NCBI RefSeq assembly: GCF_001428845.1
Contig: NZ_LMIU01000007.1
Coordinates: forward strand, 63,459 to 127,458
From: Achromobacter sp. Root83
Lineage (GTDB): Bacteria > Pseudomonadota > Gammaproteobacteria > Burkholderiales > Burkholderiaceae_B
Direction of reading: 5' to 3'
DNA length: 64,000 bases
The position numbers and the translations under genes are program-made. The notes beneath the pieces were generated by a model. It had not been told where the DNA came from, did not search any database, and worked only from the letters and a program-made list of their open reading frames with translations. Shown piece by piece: positions 18,195-27,777 of this stretch (its first letter is position 1; every line of letters begins with the position of its first letter).

Positions 18195-18292
18195 AGCGAT
18201 CCCGGCGCTGCGCGGCGGCCGCGCGGGCATAGAATGGCGATTCCCTTGCTATCCACGCGCCGGCCGATCGGCCAGGCGCAACCCCGCGCCCA

Positions 18293-19462
18293 GTGTCCCT
18301 ACGCCAATCCTCGTTTTTCCTGCGCTTTCTGACCCTGGGCGCATTGGCCCACGTCTACGTGGGCGCCCGCCTGATTCCCGATGCCCTGCTGGGCGGCGAA
18401 GGTTCCGCCGCCGCCATTCTTGCGCTGGCGCTGTCCTGCGTCCTGATACCCCTGGGCATGCTGGGACGCTCTTCCGTCCATCCGCCATGGGGCGACCGCA
18501 TCGCGTGGGTCGGCCTGTTGGCGATGGGTCTGTTTTCTTCCTTGTTCGTGCTGACCGTGCTGCGCGACGCGCTGCTGCTGGTGGCATGGCTGGCCAATCT
18601 GCCGATAGGCGCCAGCCTGCCCTGGACGGCATGGCGCCGCGCAAGCGCATGGGCCGTGGCGGGACTGGCCTTGGCGGGTACGCTGGCGGGGTTGTACAAC
18701 GCCCGCCGCCGCGCGCGCGTGGTGAACGTGGACGTGCCCATCACGGGCCTGCCGCAAGACCTGGACGGCTTCACCATCGTGCAGATCAGCGACATCCACG
18801 TCGGGCCCACGATCAAGAAGCGCTACGTGCAAGCCATCGTCGACGCCGTTAACGAACAGCTCCCGGACATGATCGCCGTCACCGGCGACGTGGTCGACGG
18901 CAGCGTTGAACACCTTGCCTCCCAGGCCAGTCCGCTCGGGGAATTGCGCGCTCCATACGGCGTCTATCTGGTCACCGGCAACCATGAATATTATTCAGGC
19001 GCCGCCCCCTGGATTGCCGAGTTCCGCCGCCTGGGCCTGCGGGTGCTGCTGAACGAGCACGCGGTCATTCATCCCTCGGGCCTGCCCGTGGTGGTGGCCG
19101 GCGTCACCGACTACAGCGCCGGTTCTTTCGACCCGCAGCAGCGCAGCAGCCCCAAGGCCGCGCTGGCGGGCGCCCCTGCCGACGCGATGCCCAAGATCCT
19201 GCTGGCGCACCAGCCCCGCAGCGCGGCGGCCGCCGAGCCGCTGGGCTACACGCTGCAGCTATCGGGCCATACGCATGGCGGGCAGTTCTTCCCGTGGGGG
19301 TTCTTCGTGCGCTTCCAGCAGCCCTACACGGCGGGCTTGCACCGGATGGGCAAGATGTGGATCTATACCAGCCGCGGCACCGGCTACTGGGGCCCGCCCA
19401 AGCGGCTGGGCGCGCCTTCCGAGATCACCCGCCTGCGCCTGCGCGCCGCACCCGCCCGCTGA
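18293..19462 (+). CDS. Membrane-anchored metallophosphoesterase
   Basis: 389 residues from a GTG start. Four to five hydrophobic helices in the first 135 residues are followed by a calcineurin-type phosphoesterase domain with ISDIHVGP, VTGDVVDG, VTGNHEYY and LSGHTHGGQ, the standard dinuclear metal ligands. Similar proteins (YkuE/YaeI type) are proposed phosphodiesterases or phospholipid phosphatases. The substrate is unknown, and the active site should face one side of the inner membrane. Confidence 0.85.
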   Translation: MSLRQSSFFLRFLTLGALAHVYVGARLIPDALLGGEGSAAAILALALSCVLIPLGMLGRSSVHPPWGDRIAWVGLLAMGLFSSLFVLTVLRDALLLVAWLANLPIGASLPWTAWRRASAWAVAGLALAGTLAGLYNARRRARVVNVDVPITGLPQDLDGFTIVQISDIHVGPTIKKRYVQAIVDAVNEQLPDMIAVTGDVVDGSVEHLASQASPLGELRAPYGVYLVTGNHEYYSGAAPWIAEFRRLGLRVLLNEHAVIHPSGLPVVVAGVTDYSAGSFDPQQRSSPKAALAGAPADAMPKILLAHQPRSAAAAEPLGYTLQLSGHTHGGQFFPWGFFVRFQQPYTAGLHRMGKMWIYTSRGTGYWGPPKRLGAPSEITRLRLRAAPAR

Positions 19463-19535
19463 TCCCGGCTCTGCGCCGCCTGCTGATCCGGCCTCGGCTC
19501 CGCCCGCCGCCGCTTGCGGCGCGGCCGGCGCGGAT

Positions 19536-19991
19536 TCAGGCCTCGTCGGGCAGCGGTCCGCGCTCCAGATAGCTGGTCAGGGCGATGTCGCTGGTCGTGT
19601 TGGTGATGCCCTCGATCTGGTGAATGCGCGCCAGCAACAGCTCCAGCGCCTGCGTGTCGCGCACGCGCACCTTGAGCAGCATGGCGCTCTTGCCCGTGAT
19701 GGTGTGGATCTCTTCCACCTCGGTCAGCTCGGCCAGCCCCAGGACCTGCTGCGTGATGGTCCAGTTGTTCGTATCGACATGCACGAAGGCGAGCAGCGGC
19801 CGGCCGATCTTCGCGCCGTCCAGCTTGGCGGCGATGCCCTTGATCAGCCCATCGCGCTTGAGGCGCTTGACCCGTTCATGCACGGCGGGGGCCGACAGGT
19901 TCAACACCTTGCCCAGTTCCGCGTAACTGGGAGAGGCGTCATCCGCCAGCAGCGTCAATAATTTTCGGTCGCGGTCGTCTAGGTCTGACAT
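19536..19991 (-). CDS. Lrp/AsnC-family transcriptional regulator
   Basis: 151 residues starting at MSDLDDRDRKLL. N-terminal helix-turn-helix (YAELGKVLNLSAPAVHERVKRLKRDGLI), then the RAM ligand domain with ITGKSAMLLKVRVRD. This family senses amino acids. It lies in a cluster with arginine and ornithine catabolic genes (21219-23439) and a MetQ-type binding protein, so an amino-acid-responsive role there is plausible. A palindrome at 20060-20075 upstream may be an autoregulatory site. Confidence 0.9.
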   Translation of the reverse strand: MSDLDDRDRKLLTLLADDASPSYAELGKVLNLSAPAVHERVKRLKRDGLIKGIAAKLDGAKIGRPLLAFVHVDTNNWTITQQVLGLAELTEVEEIHTITGKSAMLLKVRVRDTQALELLLARIHQIEGITNTTSDIALTSYLERGPLPDEA

Positions 19992-20059
19992 TGGAATCAC
20001 ATGCTGCCGAACGGCATTCGAACTTTTATGGGATAAGGGGCGATCAGCGTTAACCCTTA

Positions 20060-20075
20060 TTTTATTCCAATAAAA
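20060..20075. promoter_or_regulatory. AT-rich palindrome upstream of the Lrp gene
   Basis: TTTTATT-CC-AATAAAA, perfect 7-base arms, 69 bases before the Lrp-type start in the minus direction. An AT-rich palindrome of this kind fits an Lrp/AsnC site. The rest of the 242-base gap down to the MetQ stop shows nothing clear. Confidence 0.4.
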
Positions 20076-20233
20076 CCGTTGGACGCCGCGACGGAGCCCC
20101 CCACGGCGGGGCGCTCGTGCCCATATGATTGAAAACGTTTGACCCACGCGCCTCGGCCACGCCCAGCGCCGCGGCGTTGGGTTTGCCCCGGCGCCTGAAC
20201 GGGCACCGGGCGGGCGCCAGCCCGATCCCGGGC

Positions 20234-21055
20234 TTACCAGGGGAAGGTGATCAGGTCCCCGTAAAGCCGCTTCAGCGTGCGCTTCACTTCCGGGGAGTTC
20301 TGGTAGATGGCGATGAACTTCAGCAAGCGCGGATCCTGAGCCTTTTCCGGCGTGGTCACCCAGCGGATGGCGTAGCGGCGGATGCTGTCCGGGTCGGTGT
20401 TGTCGAACGCCAGGCCGTCCTTTTCATTCAGTCCCGCTTGCTTGGCGAAGGTGGTGTAGGTTACCGAGGCCGTCACGTCGTCGAACGTGCGCGCCGACTG
20501 CGAACCTTCGATCTGGACAAACTTCAGGTTCCTGGGATTCGACACCACGTCCTGCAGGGTCGCCTGATGCGCCACGCCCGGCTTGAGCTTGATCAGCCCG
20601 ATCGATTCCAGCAGCAGCAAGGCTCGGCCCGTGTTGACCGGGTCGTTCGGCACCGCGATGGTGGCGCCGTCGGGCACCGCTTCGCCCTTCTTCAGCTTCT
20701 TGGAGAACAGGCCGATCGTGGTGGAATACCCATAGGCGATCGGGGTCAGGTTGGCGCCGCGCCGCTGGTTGAACAGTTGCAGAAAGGGCTCGTGCTGGAA
20801 GAAGTTCGCGTCCACCGAGCCGTCGGCGACGGCGATGTTGGGCAGCACCCAATCGTTGAACTCCACCAGCTTGACCTCCAGCCCCTCATTCCTGGCCTGG
20901 GCGATCGCCTGCTCGGTGGCTTCGTTGGCCACGCTGGGAATCACGCCGATCCGCAGGGGCTTTTCCTGCGCCATCGCGGTCGCGCCAGCGGCCAGCCCCA
21001 GCGCGGCCACGGCCGCGCCGCGCGTCAGTGTCAAAAGTAGTCGGTGCAAAAGCAT
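20234..21055 (-). CDS. NlpA/MetQ-family ABC substrate-binding protein
   Basis: 273 residues. A signal peptide ending AGATAMA-QEK has no lipobox cysteine, so the protein is periplasmic and not a lipoprotein. RIGVIPSVANEATEQAIAQA and GSVDANFFQHEPFL are family hallmarks of MetQ. The start used is MLLHRLL (21055), with GGATGG six bases before it; ATG 21064 is also possible. No permease or ATPase gene is near, so it is an orphan component. The ligand may be methionine, but the context with arginase suggests another amino acid is possible. Confidence 0.8.
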   Translation of the reverse strand: MLLHRLLLTLTRGAAVAALGLAAGATAMAQEKPLRIGVIPSVANEATEQAIAQARNEGLEVKLVEFNDWVLPNIAVADGSVDANFFQHEPFLQLFNQRRGANLTPIAYGYSTTIGLFSKKLKKGEAVPDGATIAVPNDPVNTGRALLLLESIGLIKLKPGVAHQATLQDVVSNPRNLKFVQIEGSQSARTFDDVTASVTYTTFAKQAGLNEKDGLAFDNTDPDSIRRYAIRWVTTPEKAQDPRLLKFIAIYQNSPEVKRTLKRLYGDLITFPW

Positions 21056-21218
21056 GTAGGCCATCCAGGGATAACGGAACGCCGGACGACGGCCGGCACA
21101 GGCGCTATTGTGCAGCAGCCCGGCGCCGCCCCGCCGAAAAGCCTTTGTCACGCAATGGCAATGCCATGGCCGCGCCAGCGGCGCTAAGATGGCTGCATCA
21201 CGCCCTAGGGAGATGCTC

Positions 21219-22454
21219 ATGAGCGCGGTTCTGACCACCCTGCCCGGCGCGCGGTCCGCTGCCCGCCACCGCGACCAGGTCGAAGACCAGCTTGGCGCGC
21301 ACAACTACCATCCGCTGGATGTCGTGATCGCGCGCGGAAGCGGCGTCTGGCTGTATGACGTGGAAGGCCGCAAATACCTGGATTGCCTGGCGGCCTATTC
21401 GGCGGTCAACCAGGGCCACTGCCATCCGCGCATCCTGGCCGCGATGACCGAACAGGCGCAAAAACTGACGCTGACGTCGCGCGCGTTTCGCCATGACCAG
21501 ATGGCGGGCTTCTACGAAGACCTGGCCCGCCTGACCGGCGCGCACAAGATCCTGCCGATGAACAGCGGCGCCGAGGCGGTGGAAACCGCCATCAAGGCCG
21601 TGCGCAAATGGGGTTACGAGGTCCGCGGCGTGCCCGAGGGCCAGGCCGAGGTCATCGTCTGCGCCAACAACTTCCATGGACGCACGCTGGGTATCGTCGG
21701 CTTTTCCACCGACCCCGACGCCTATGGCAGCTATGGCCCGTTCGCGCCCGGATTCAAGGTGGTTCCGTTTGGCGACTACGCCGCCTTCGACGCCGCCATC
21801 ACCCCCAACACCGTCGCCTTCCTGGTCGAACCCATACAGGGCGAAGCCGGCGTCGTGATACCGCCCGCGGGCTATTTCACCAAGGTCCGGCAGCGCTGCA
21901 CCGAACAGGGCATCACCTTGATCCTGGACGAAATCCAGACCGGCCTGGGACGCACGGGCAAGCTGCTGGCCGAAGAGCACGAGGGCATCGAAGCGGACGT
22001 CACCCTCATCGGCAAGGCGCTCTCGGGCGGCTTCTATCCCGTATCCGCGGTGCTCTCCAACGCCGACGTGCTGGGCGTGTTCCAGCCCGGGCAGCACGGC
22101 AGCACCTTCGGCGGCAATCCACTGGCCTGCGCCATCGCTCGCGCGGCGCTGCGCGTGCTGACCGAGGAAGGCATGATCGATAACGCGGCGCAGGTCGGCG
22201 CCTATTTCCTGGAACGCCTGCGCGCGTTGCCGGGCCCCGTCCGCGAAGCGCGCGGGCGCGGACTGATGTTGGCGGTCGAACTGGAACCCGACGCGGGCGG
22301 TGCGCGCCTGTGGTCCGAACGCCTGCTGGCACGGGGCATGCTGGTCAAGGACACGCACGGCCACACGCTGCGGCTGTCGCCGCCGCTGATCGTGACGCGC
22401 GAGCAGGTCGACTGGGCCTGCGACCAGCTGTCCGCGGTACTGTCCGCCCACTAA
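21219..22454 (+). CDS. rocD: Ornithine aminotransferase
   Basis: Transfers the delta-amino group of ornithine to 2-oxoglutarate, giving glutamate semialdehyde; PLP enzyme. 411 residues. Motifs: [54 protein letters not shown] (PLP aspartate) and the PLP lysine in [15 protein letters not shown], all close to the OAT family. Start is the second ATG (21219), placed six bases after AGGGAG; the ATG at 21213 abuts that site. Arginase follows 46 bases later, so the pair runs arginine to ornithine to glutamate semialdehyde. Confidence 0.93.
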   Translation: MSAVLTTLPGARSAARHRDQVEDQLGAHNYHPLDVVIARGSGVWLYDVEGRKYLDCLAAYSAVNQGHCHPRILAAMTEQAQKLTLTSRAFRHDQMAGFYEDLARLTGAHKILPMNSGAEAVETAIKAVRKWGYEVRGVPEGQAEVIVCANNFHGRTLGIVGFSTDPDAYGSYGPFAPGFKVVPFGDYAAFDAAITPNTVAFLVEPIQGEAGVVIPPAGYFTKVRQRCTEQGITLILDEIQTGLGRTGKLLAEEHEGIEADVTLIGKALSGGFYPVSAVLSNADVLGVFQPGQHGSTFGGNPLACAIARAALRVLTEEGMIDNAAQVGAYFLERLRALPGPVREARGRGLMLAVELEPDAGGARLWSERLLARGMLVKDTHGHTLRLSPPLIVTREQVDWACDQLSAVLSAH

Positions 22455-22500
22455 AGCCCCTGCGCCCACGCACGGGCGTTTGCCCCTTTCGGAGTATCAC

Positions 22501-23439
22501 TTGCAGAACAAAGCCATGCTGCCCGCCCAGATCACCCTGATCGGCGCGCCCACGGATATCGGTGCAGGCGCCCGAGGCGCATCGATGGGACCGGAAGCCT
22601 TGCGCGTGGCGGGCCTGGGCCCGGTCATCGAAGCCCTGGGTTTTCACGTAACGGATCTGGGCAACCTGCCCGGCCCCGCCAATCCCTGGCTGCCTCCGGT
22701 GGATGGCTATCGCCACCTGGAGGAAGTAGCCGCGTGGAACCAGGCGGTGCACGACGCCGTGCACGACGAGCTGGCGTTGGGCCGCCTGCCCGTGCTGCTG
22801 GGCGGCGACCACTGCCTGGGCATCGGCTCGATCAGCGCCGTGGCGCGCCACTGCCGCGCGGCCGGCAAGAAGCTGCGCGTGCTGTGGCTGGACGCCCACG
22901 CCGACTTCAATACCAATGCGCTGACCCCCACCGGCAACATCCACGGCATGCCGGTGGCCTGCCTGTGCGGCTACGGGCCCGCGCCGATCACGGGCATGTC
23001 GGGCCAGACGCCCGACATCGATCCGGCCTGCATCCGCCAGATCGGCATCCGCAGCGTGGATCCGGGCGAAAAACGCCTGGTGCACGAGGCCGGGCTGGAA
23101 GTCTTCGACATGCGCTACCTGGACGAGATGGGCATGCGCGCCACGATGGAGGCCGCGCTGGCGGATCTGGACGCGGGCACCCACCTGCACGTCAGCTTCG
23201 ACGTGGACTTTCTGGATCCCGAGATCGCTCCGGGCGTGGGCACGACGGTGCGCGGCGGCCCCACCTATCGCGAGGCCCAGCTCTGCATGGAGATGATCGC
23301 CGACACCGGCCTCATGCGTTCGCTGGACGTGGTGGAACTGAATCCCGCCTTCGACGTGCGCAACAAGACCGCGGAACTGGCGGTGGACCTGATCGAAAGC
23401 CTGTTCGGCAAATCCACGCTGGTGCGCCGCGGCGCCTAG
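22501..23439 (+). CDS. rocF: Arginase
   Basis: Hydrolyses arginine to ornithine and urea. 312 residues with the Mn-binding signatures GGDHCLGIGS, DAHADFNT and SFDVDFLDPE; length and motifs match the arginase/agmatinase fold, and RocD upstream favours arginase. The start is a TTG at 22501 with GGAG at 22491; ATG 22516 is the alternative. The stop overlaps the convergent IclR gene by 4 bases. Confidence 0.9.
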   Translation: MQNKAMLPAQITLIGAPTDIGAGARGASMGPEALRVAGLGPVIEALGFHVTDLGNLPGPANPWLPPVDGYRHLEEVAAWNQAVHDAVHDELALGRLPVLLGGDHCLGIGSISAVARHCRAAGKKLRVLWLDAHADFNTNALTPTGNIHGMPVACLCGYGPAPITGMSGQTPDIDPACIRQIGIRSVDPGEKRLVHEAGLEVFDMRYLDEMGMRATMEAALADLDAGTHLHVSFDVDFLDPEIAPGVGTTVRGGPTYREAQLCMEMIADTGLMRSLDVVELNPAFDVRNKTAELAVDLIESLFGKSTLVRRGA

Positions 23440-24182
23440 CTGAAACCCTCGCGGTCCCGCCGGATCGCGTCGGCGGCCTGGCGCAGGTGATGCAGGTTTT
23501 CTTCCCGGCGTTCCCAGACACGCGGCGTCGGTCCGGCCATGCATAGCGCATACCATTCGCCCCCCAGGTCCAGCGCCACCGCCAGCCCCGTCAGGTCAGC
23601 CACGCTTTCTCCTACGTTCGAGGCCCAGCCCTGGCCCGCCGCGCGCTCCACATCGGCCAGCAGCGCATCGCGCGTGACCAGGGTGTTGTCCGTATAACGG
23701 ATGTATTGCGCGGCGGCCAGCACGTGTTCGCGGGCGGCGGGCGGCAAACGCGCCAGGATGGCCTTGGCCACCGAACTGGTGTGCAGGGGCCGGCGTTCGC
23801 CAGGCCGCGCGGCATAGTGCACGGGTTGCGTGGACTCCACCACATCCAGGAACAGCACGCCGCCGTCCTGGATCTTGCCCAGCATCACCGTTTCATTGGC
23901 CGCGTCGCGCAAGGCCGCAAGCCGTGGACGCACCTGCTGCAGCCAGGGATCGCCCGCCAGGATCTGCGTGCTCAGGCCGTGCAGCTTGGCTGTCGGGTAG
24001 TAGCCGCCCCGGCGCCGCACCTCGTACAGATAGCCCCGCGCCACCAGCGTTCGCACCAGCGCCAGGCAACTGGACATGGGCGCGCGCAGACCCTGCGCCA
24101 GTTCCGTCAGGGGCATCGGCCGCCGCGTCTGCGCAAACAGCTCGATCAGTTCCAGCGTGCGGACGACGAGTTTCACTTCCAT
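23436..24182 (-). CDS. IclR-family transcriptional regulator
   Basis: 248 residues from ATG 24182 behind AAGGA. Winged helix at about 1-75 (LTELAQGLRAPMSSCLALVRTL), then the effector domain with HTSSVAKAILA (a hallmark of the family) and SNVGESVADLTGLAVAL. It is divergent from the ABC binding-protein gene at 24405 and alcohol dehydrogenase at 25670, which it probably controls through the palindrome at 24267-24288. The ligand is unknown. Confidence 0.88.
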   Translation of the reverse strand: MEVKLVVRTLELIELFAQTRRPMPLTELAQGLRAPMSSCLALVRTLVARGYLYEVRRRGGYYPTAKLHGLSTQILAGDPWLQQVRPRLAALRDAANETVMLGKIQDGGVLFLDVVESTQPVHYAARPGERRPLHTSSVAKAILARLPPAAREHVLAAAQYIRYTDNTLVTRDALLADVERAAGQGWASNVGESVADLTGLAVALDLGGEWYALCMAGPTPRVWERREENLHHLRQAADAIRRDREGFS

Positions 24183-24266
24183 GGCGGCGATCCTTTCCGG
24201 CGTTCCCGGCCAGTCCTGCTGTCGGCCTAGGTCATCCACTATGTTGACTTTTCCAGCCCCGGTACA

Positions 24267-24288
24267 TAAATTCTTGCACAGGAATTTA
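24267..24288. promoter_or_regulatory. Palindrome between the divergent IclR and binding-protein genes
   Basis: TAAATTC-N8-GAATTTA, perfect 7-base arms, in the most AT-rich part of the 222-base divergent region. A likely IclR operator. Confidence 0.5.
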
Positions 24289-24404
24289 CATTCACCAATA
24301 AGAAATAGATTTCAGCCGGCTGGAGAACCGGCGCCCCAGCCCGAGGTTCCGCGTCATCGACAACATTCAATAATCGGCCCGCGAACGGGCTGGGAGACAG
24401 ACAG

Positions 24405-25613
24405 ATGCGTATCAAACCCGTGTTGGCGGCGTTGGCCGCCGCCCTGGCCGCCACCGCGGCCCATGCCCAGTCCGACGTGGTGCGCCTGGGGGTGTCGAAC
24501 GACAGGTCCGGCATCTATTCGGACCTGGGCGGAATGGGATCCGAAATGGCCGTGCGCATGGCTGTCGAGGACTTTGGCGGCAAGGTGGCCGGCAAGACCG
24601 TCGAGGTCATCGGCGCCGACAACCAGAACAAGGCCGACGTCGCCTCAGCGCTGGTGCGCCGCTGGTTCGACACACAGGGGCTGGTGGCGGTGGTGGACGG
24701 CGGCGCCAGCTCGGCCGGCCTGGCCGCGCAGGGCGTGGCGCGCGAAAAAGGCGGCACCGCCCTGATCAGCGGCGGCTTTGCCGGCGATTTCAGCGGCAAG
24801 CAATGCAGCCCCCTGAGCACGCAATGGGCGCCCGACACCTACGCCCTGGCCAACGCGGTCGTCAAGAGCGTGGTGGAAGGCGGCGGCAAATCCTGGTATT
24901 TCATCACCACCGATTACGTCTTCGGCAAGTCTCTGGAAAGCAACGCCACGCGCTTCGTGCAAAGCGCCGGCGGCCAGGTCATAGGCAGCACGCGCCATCC
25001 GCTCGGCGCCCTGGACTTCGCCTCTTTCCTGGTGCAGGCGCAATCGTCCAAGGCCGATGTCGTGGGCCTGGCCAGCGCCGGCGGCGACCTGGTCAACCTG
25101 ATCAAGCAGGCGCAGGAGTTCGGGCTGGCCGGCGGCAAGCAGCGCATGCTGACCTTCCTGACCTTCATCAACGACGTGCAGGCGATGGGCCTGCCCGTCG
25201 CCCAGGGCCTGGCCTTCCCCACCGGCTTCTATTGGGACGCCGACGAGGACACGCGCGCCTGGACCCAACGCTGGCAGAAAAAGATGGGCGTGACGCGCGC
25301 GCCGTCGATCGTGCAGGCGCTGAGCTACGTGTCCACCACGCACTATCTGCAGGCCGCGCAGGCGGCCGGCACCTTCGAAGGCGCGGCGGTCAACCAGAAG
25401 ATGCGCGAATTGCCCATCACGACCAAATTGATCAAGAATGCCCGGGTGCGTCCCGAAGATGGCCGCGTCATCATGGACCTGTACCTGGTTGAAGTGAAAA
25501 AGCCCGCCGAATCCAAATACCCGGGCGACTTCTACCGCATCCTGTCCACGGTGCCGGGCGAAAAGGTATTCGTATCCCTGGCCGACAGCGAATGCCCGCT
25601 GGTCAAGAAGTGA
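24405..25613 (+). CDS. Branched-chain-type ABC substrate-binding protein
   Basis: 402 residues. Signal peptide LAALAAALAATAAHAQ, then a type I periplasmic binding fold: RLGVSNDRSGIYSDLGG, VDGGASSAGLAAQGVAREKG, SWYFITTDYVFGKSLE. It matches LivJ/HpaA-like receptors of aromatic or small acid uptake systems. No permease genes follow, so it would have to use a transporter encoded elsewhere. An alcohol dehydrogenase follows at 57 bases and they are probably co-transcribed. Confidence 0.85.
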   Translation: MRIKPVLAALAAALAATAAHAQSDVVRLGVSNDRSGIYSDLGGMGSEMAVRMAVEDFGGKVAGKTVEVIGADNQNKADVASALVRRWFDTQGLVAVVDGGASSAGLAAQGVAREKGGTALISGGFAGDFSGKQCSPLSTQWAPDTYALANAVVKSVVEGGGKSWYFITTDYVFGKSLESNATRFVQSAGGQVIGSTRHPLGALDFASFLVQAQSSKADVVGLASAGGDLVNLIKQAQEFGLAGGKQRMLTFLTFINDVQAMGLPVAQGLAFPTGFYWDADEDTRAWTQRWQKKMGVTRAPSIVQALSYVSTTHYLQAAQAAGTFEGAAVNQKMRELPITTKLIKNARVRPEDGRVIMDLYLVEVKKPAESKYPGDFYRILSTVPGEKVFVSLADSECPLVKK

Positions 25614-25669
25614 ATGCCGCGCGCCGCGCCCGGCGGCGCGGCGGATAGAACAATCCAAGGAGACATCCC

Positions 25670-26731
25670 ATGAAGTGCTATTGCGTCGTCAATTTCCGCG
25701 AACCCCTCCAGGAAATGGACCAGCCCACGCCCACGCCGCAAGGGTCGCAGGTGCTGCTGAAGGTCCGCGCGGCCGGCGTATGCCACAGCGATATCCACTT
25801 GTGGGAAGGCGGCTACGACCTCGGCCAGGGACGCACGCTGGCGCTGAAAGACCGCGGCGTGTCGCTGCCGCTGACCATGGGCCATGAAACCGTGGGTGCG
25901 GTGATCTCGGCGGGCCCCGACGCCCAGGGGCTCTCTTCAGCCAGCAATTATCTGGTCTATCCGTGGATCGGCTGCGGCAAATGCGCGTCCTGCGCATCGG
26001 GCATGGAAAACCACTGCACCGCGCCCGCCTGCCTGGGCGTGCATCGCGCGGGCGGCTATGCCGATCACATCCTGGTGCCGCACCCGCGCTACCTCATCGA
26101 CATCGGCGACCTGGATCCGGCGCAGATCGCGCCCTACGCTTGTTCGGGGCTCACCACCTATTCGGCGCTGAAGAAGATCGGCGCCGACATCTATCGAGAA
26201 CATCCCGTCGTGATCTTCGGCGCGGGCGGCCTCGGGCTGATGAGCCTGACCTTGATCAAGGCCCTGGGCGGCGCGGGCGCGATCGTGGTCGACATCGATC
26301 CGGCCAAGCGCCAGGCGGCGATGGACGCCGGGGCGCTGGCCGCCATCGACGGTGCGGCGCCCGACGCCGCGCAGCAGATCATCAAGGCCGCGGGCGGCAA
26401 GCCGGTGCAGGCCGCGATCGACCTGGTCGGTGCGCCCGCCACCACCTCGCTGGCGTTCGACTTCCTGACCAAGGGCGGCAAACTGATCATCGTGGGCCTG
26501 TTCGGCGGCGCGTCGTCATGGCCGATCGCGCTGATCCCGATGAAGGCGATGTCCATCATCGGCAGCTACGTCGGCAACCTGGCCGAATTGCAGGAACTGA
26601 TGGAACTGGTGCGGGCGGGCAAGGTGCCGCCGATGCCGGTGCATCGGCATGCCTTGGCCGAGGCCGACAGCGTGCTCGCATCGCTCAGGGCCGGCAAGGT
26701 CGTGGGCCGCGCGGTGCTGACGGCGGACTAG
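25670..26731 (+). CDS. Zinc-dependent alcohol dehydrogenase
   Basis: 353 residues, medium-chain MDR family. Catalytic zinc ligands in AGVCHSDIH and GHETVG, structural-zinc cysteines in CGKCASCASGMENHC, Rossmann motif GAGGLGL with IVVDID suggesting NAD rather than NADP. Family members oxidise primary or aromatic alcohols. A substrate delivered by the preceding binding protein is a reasonable guess. It ends 5 bases from the convergent RES toxin gene. Confidence 0.9.
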   Translation: MKCYCVVNFREPLQEMDQPTPTPQGSQVLLKVRAAGVCHSDIHLWEGGYDLGQGRTLALKDRGVSLPLTMGHETVGAVISAGPDAQGLSSASNYLVYPWIGCGKCASCASGMENHCTAPACLGVHRAGGYADHILVPHPRYLIDIGDLDPAQIAPYACSGLTTYSALKKIGADIYREHPVVIFGAGGLGLMSLTLIKALGGAGAIVVDIDPAKRQAAMDAGALAAIDGAAPDAAQQIIKAAGGKPVQAAIDLVGAPATTSLAFDFLTKGGKLIIVGLFGGASSWPIALIPMKAMSIIGSYVGNLAELQELMELVRAGKVPPMPVHRHALAEADSVLASLRAGKVVGRAVLTAD

Positions 26732-26736
26732 CGCCC

Positions 26737-27249
26737 TTACCCCGGCCCAAGCCGGGGATCGTAGACAAACCGTTCGCGCCGGACCACGACGATATGTTCC
26801 GCGTCCGGATGCGCCGGATTGATCAGGAAGTTGCAGTCCGGCACGCCGCGATACGGCACGATGGCGCTGGGCAGTTCCAACAGCGCCGACACGCCCGATT
26901 CCACCCAGTTGTCGCCCACCGCCTGCGAGGCCTCGGCGAAAGGCACGGCTTCCCAGAAGGGATAGTTGTCCTGCAGATGGGTCAAGGTCAGGACCTGCCG
27001 GGCCTCGTGCACCGAGCTGGGCACGGCCAGCTCGATCAGGTAGCGGTTGGCCTGTTGCGATGCGCGCGCGGCAAAATGCACCACGGTTTCCAGCACCGCC
27101 AGCGCCACGCTGGACGAGGCATAGACCACGGGCGTGCCGGGGCTGTTGTAGCGCCCGCCCACCGCCGCGGCGCCCGCTCCGCTCAGGTCGTCCGCCCGGT
27201 ACTTGCCCGCCGTTGTGCCGATGCGCCACAACGAGACGAAATCCGTCAT
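26737..27249 (-). CDS. RES-domain toxin of a type II toxin-antitoxin pair
   Basis: 170 residues. The RES core is visible: LWRIGTTAGKYRADDLSGAG, then VGGRYNSPGTPVVYAS with the Arg/Tyr/Ser signature, and FAARASQQANRYL. RES toxins (MbcT, ParT and relatives) degrade or consume NAD+. Its ATG overlaps the antitoxin stop as ATGA, so translation is coupled. The hairpin CCCCGGC-CCAA-GCCGGGG at 26740-26757 lies in its last codons. Confidence 0.88.
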   Translation of the reverse strand: MTDFVSLWRIGTTAGKYRADDLSGAGAAAVGGRYNSPGTPVVYASSSVALAVLETVVHFAARASQQANRYLIELAVPSSVHEARQVLTLTHLQDNYPFWEAVPFAEASQAVGDNWVESGVSALLELPSAIVPYRGVPDCNFLINPAHPDAEHIVVVRRERFVYDPRLGPG

Positions 27250-27731
27250 GCGTAGACGCCGGCCGCGGCGCGGGCCAGGGTGTCTTCGACGATGCGGCTG
27301 CTGGCGTCGGAAGTCAGCAGCGACAGGGGCTTGACGTTGCCCAGCGCGGGCACGGGCGTGTTCAGCCACAGCACCGCCTCTTCGTCGCTGCCCAGAACCT
27401 GGCGGGCCACGCGCGCCACCCGGGCCACGCGCGCGAGGCGGTCGGACTCGCCCAGCGGCAGCATCTGCCCCTCTCGGGTCCAGCGCGACAGGGACGCGGC
27501 CTTGACCTCGGTGATGGCCATGATTTCCGACTTGGACACCTGCAGGTAGTCGGCCGCGGCGTCCACCATCTGGGCGGGCAGGCCCCGGCGCACATCGCGC
27601 GCCATGTCCGTCAAGGGGCTGTCGATCAGCCCGCGAAACAACTGCTTGGCCCGCGCCGCGGCATGGCGCGGCGGCCGCTTGGCGCTTGCGCCGGGCTTGG
27701 AAGGGGATTTGTCGGCAAGGGCGATGGTCAT
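27246..27731 (-). CDS. Xre/MbcA/ParS-type antitoxin (DUF2384)
   Basis: 161 residues. A basic N-terminal tail (about 1-30), a helix-turn-helix region (LPAQMVDAAADYLQVSKSEIMAITEV), then a C-terminal DUF2384 domain (QVLGSDEEAVLWLNTPVPALGN). It neutralises the RES toxin encoded next and usually represses the operon. The antitoxin-first order and 4-base overlap are typical. The operator is probably the inverted repeat at 27778-27814. Confidence 0.85.
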   Translation of the reverse strand: MTIALADKSPSKPGASAKRPPRHAAARAKQLFRGLIDSPLTDMARDVRRGLPAQMVDAAADYLQVSKSEIMAITEVKAASLSRWTREGQMLPLGESDRLARVARVARVARQVLGSDEEAVLWLNTPVPALGNVKPLSLLTSDASSRIVEDTLARAAAGVYA

Positions 27732-27777
27732 GGCCTGACTCCTGGGGCCGCCCCGGCACGCGCCGAAGGCAGCCGAT

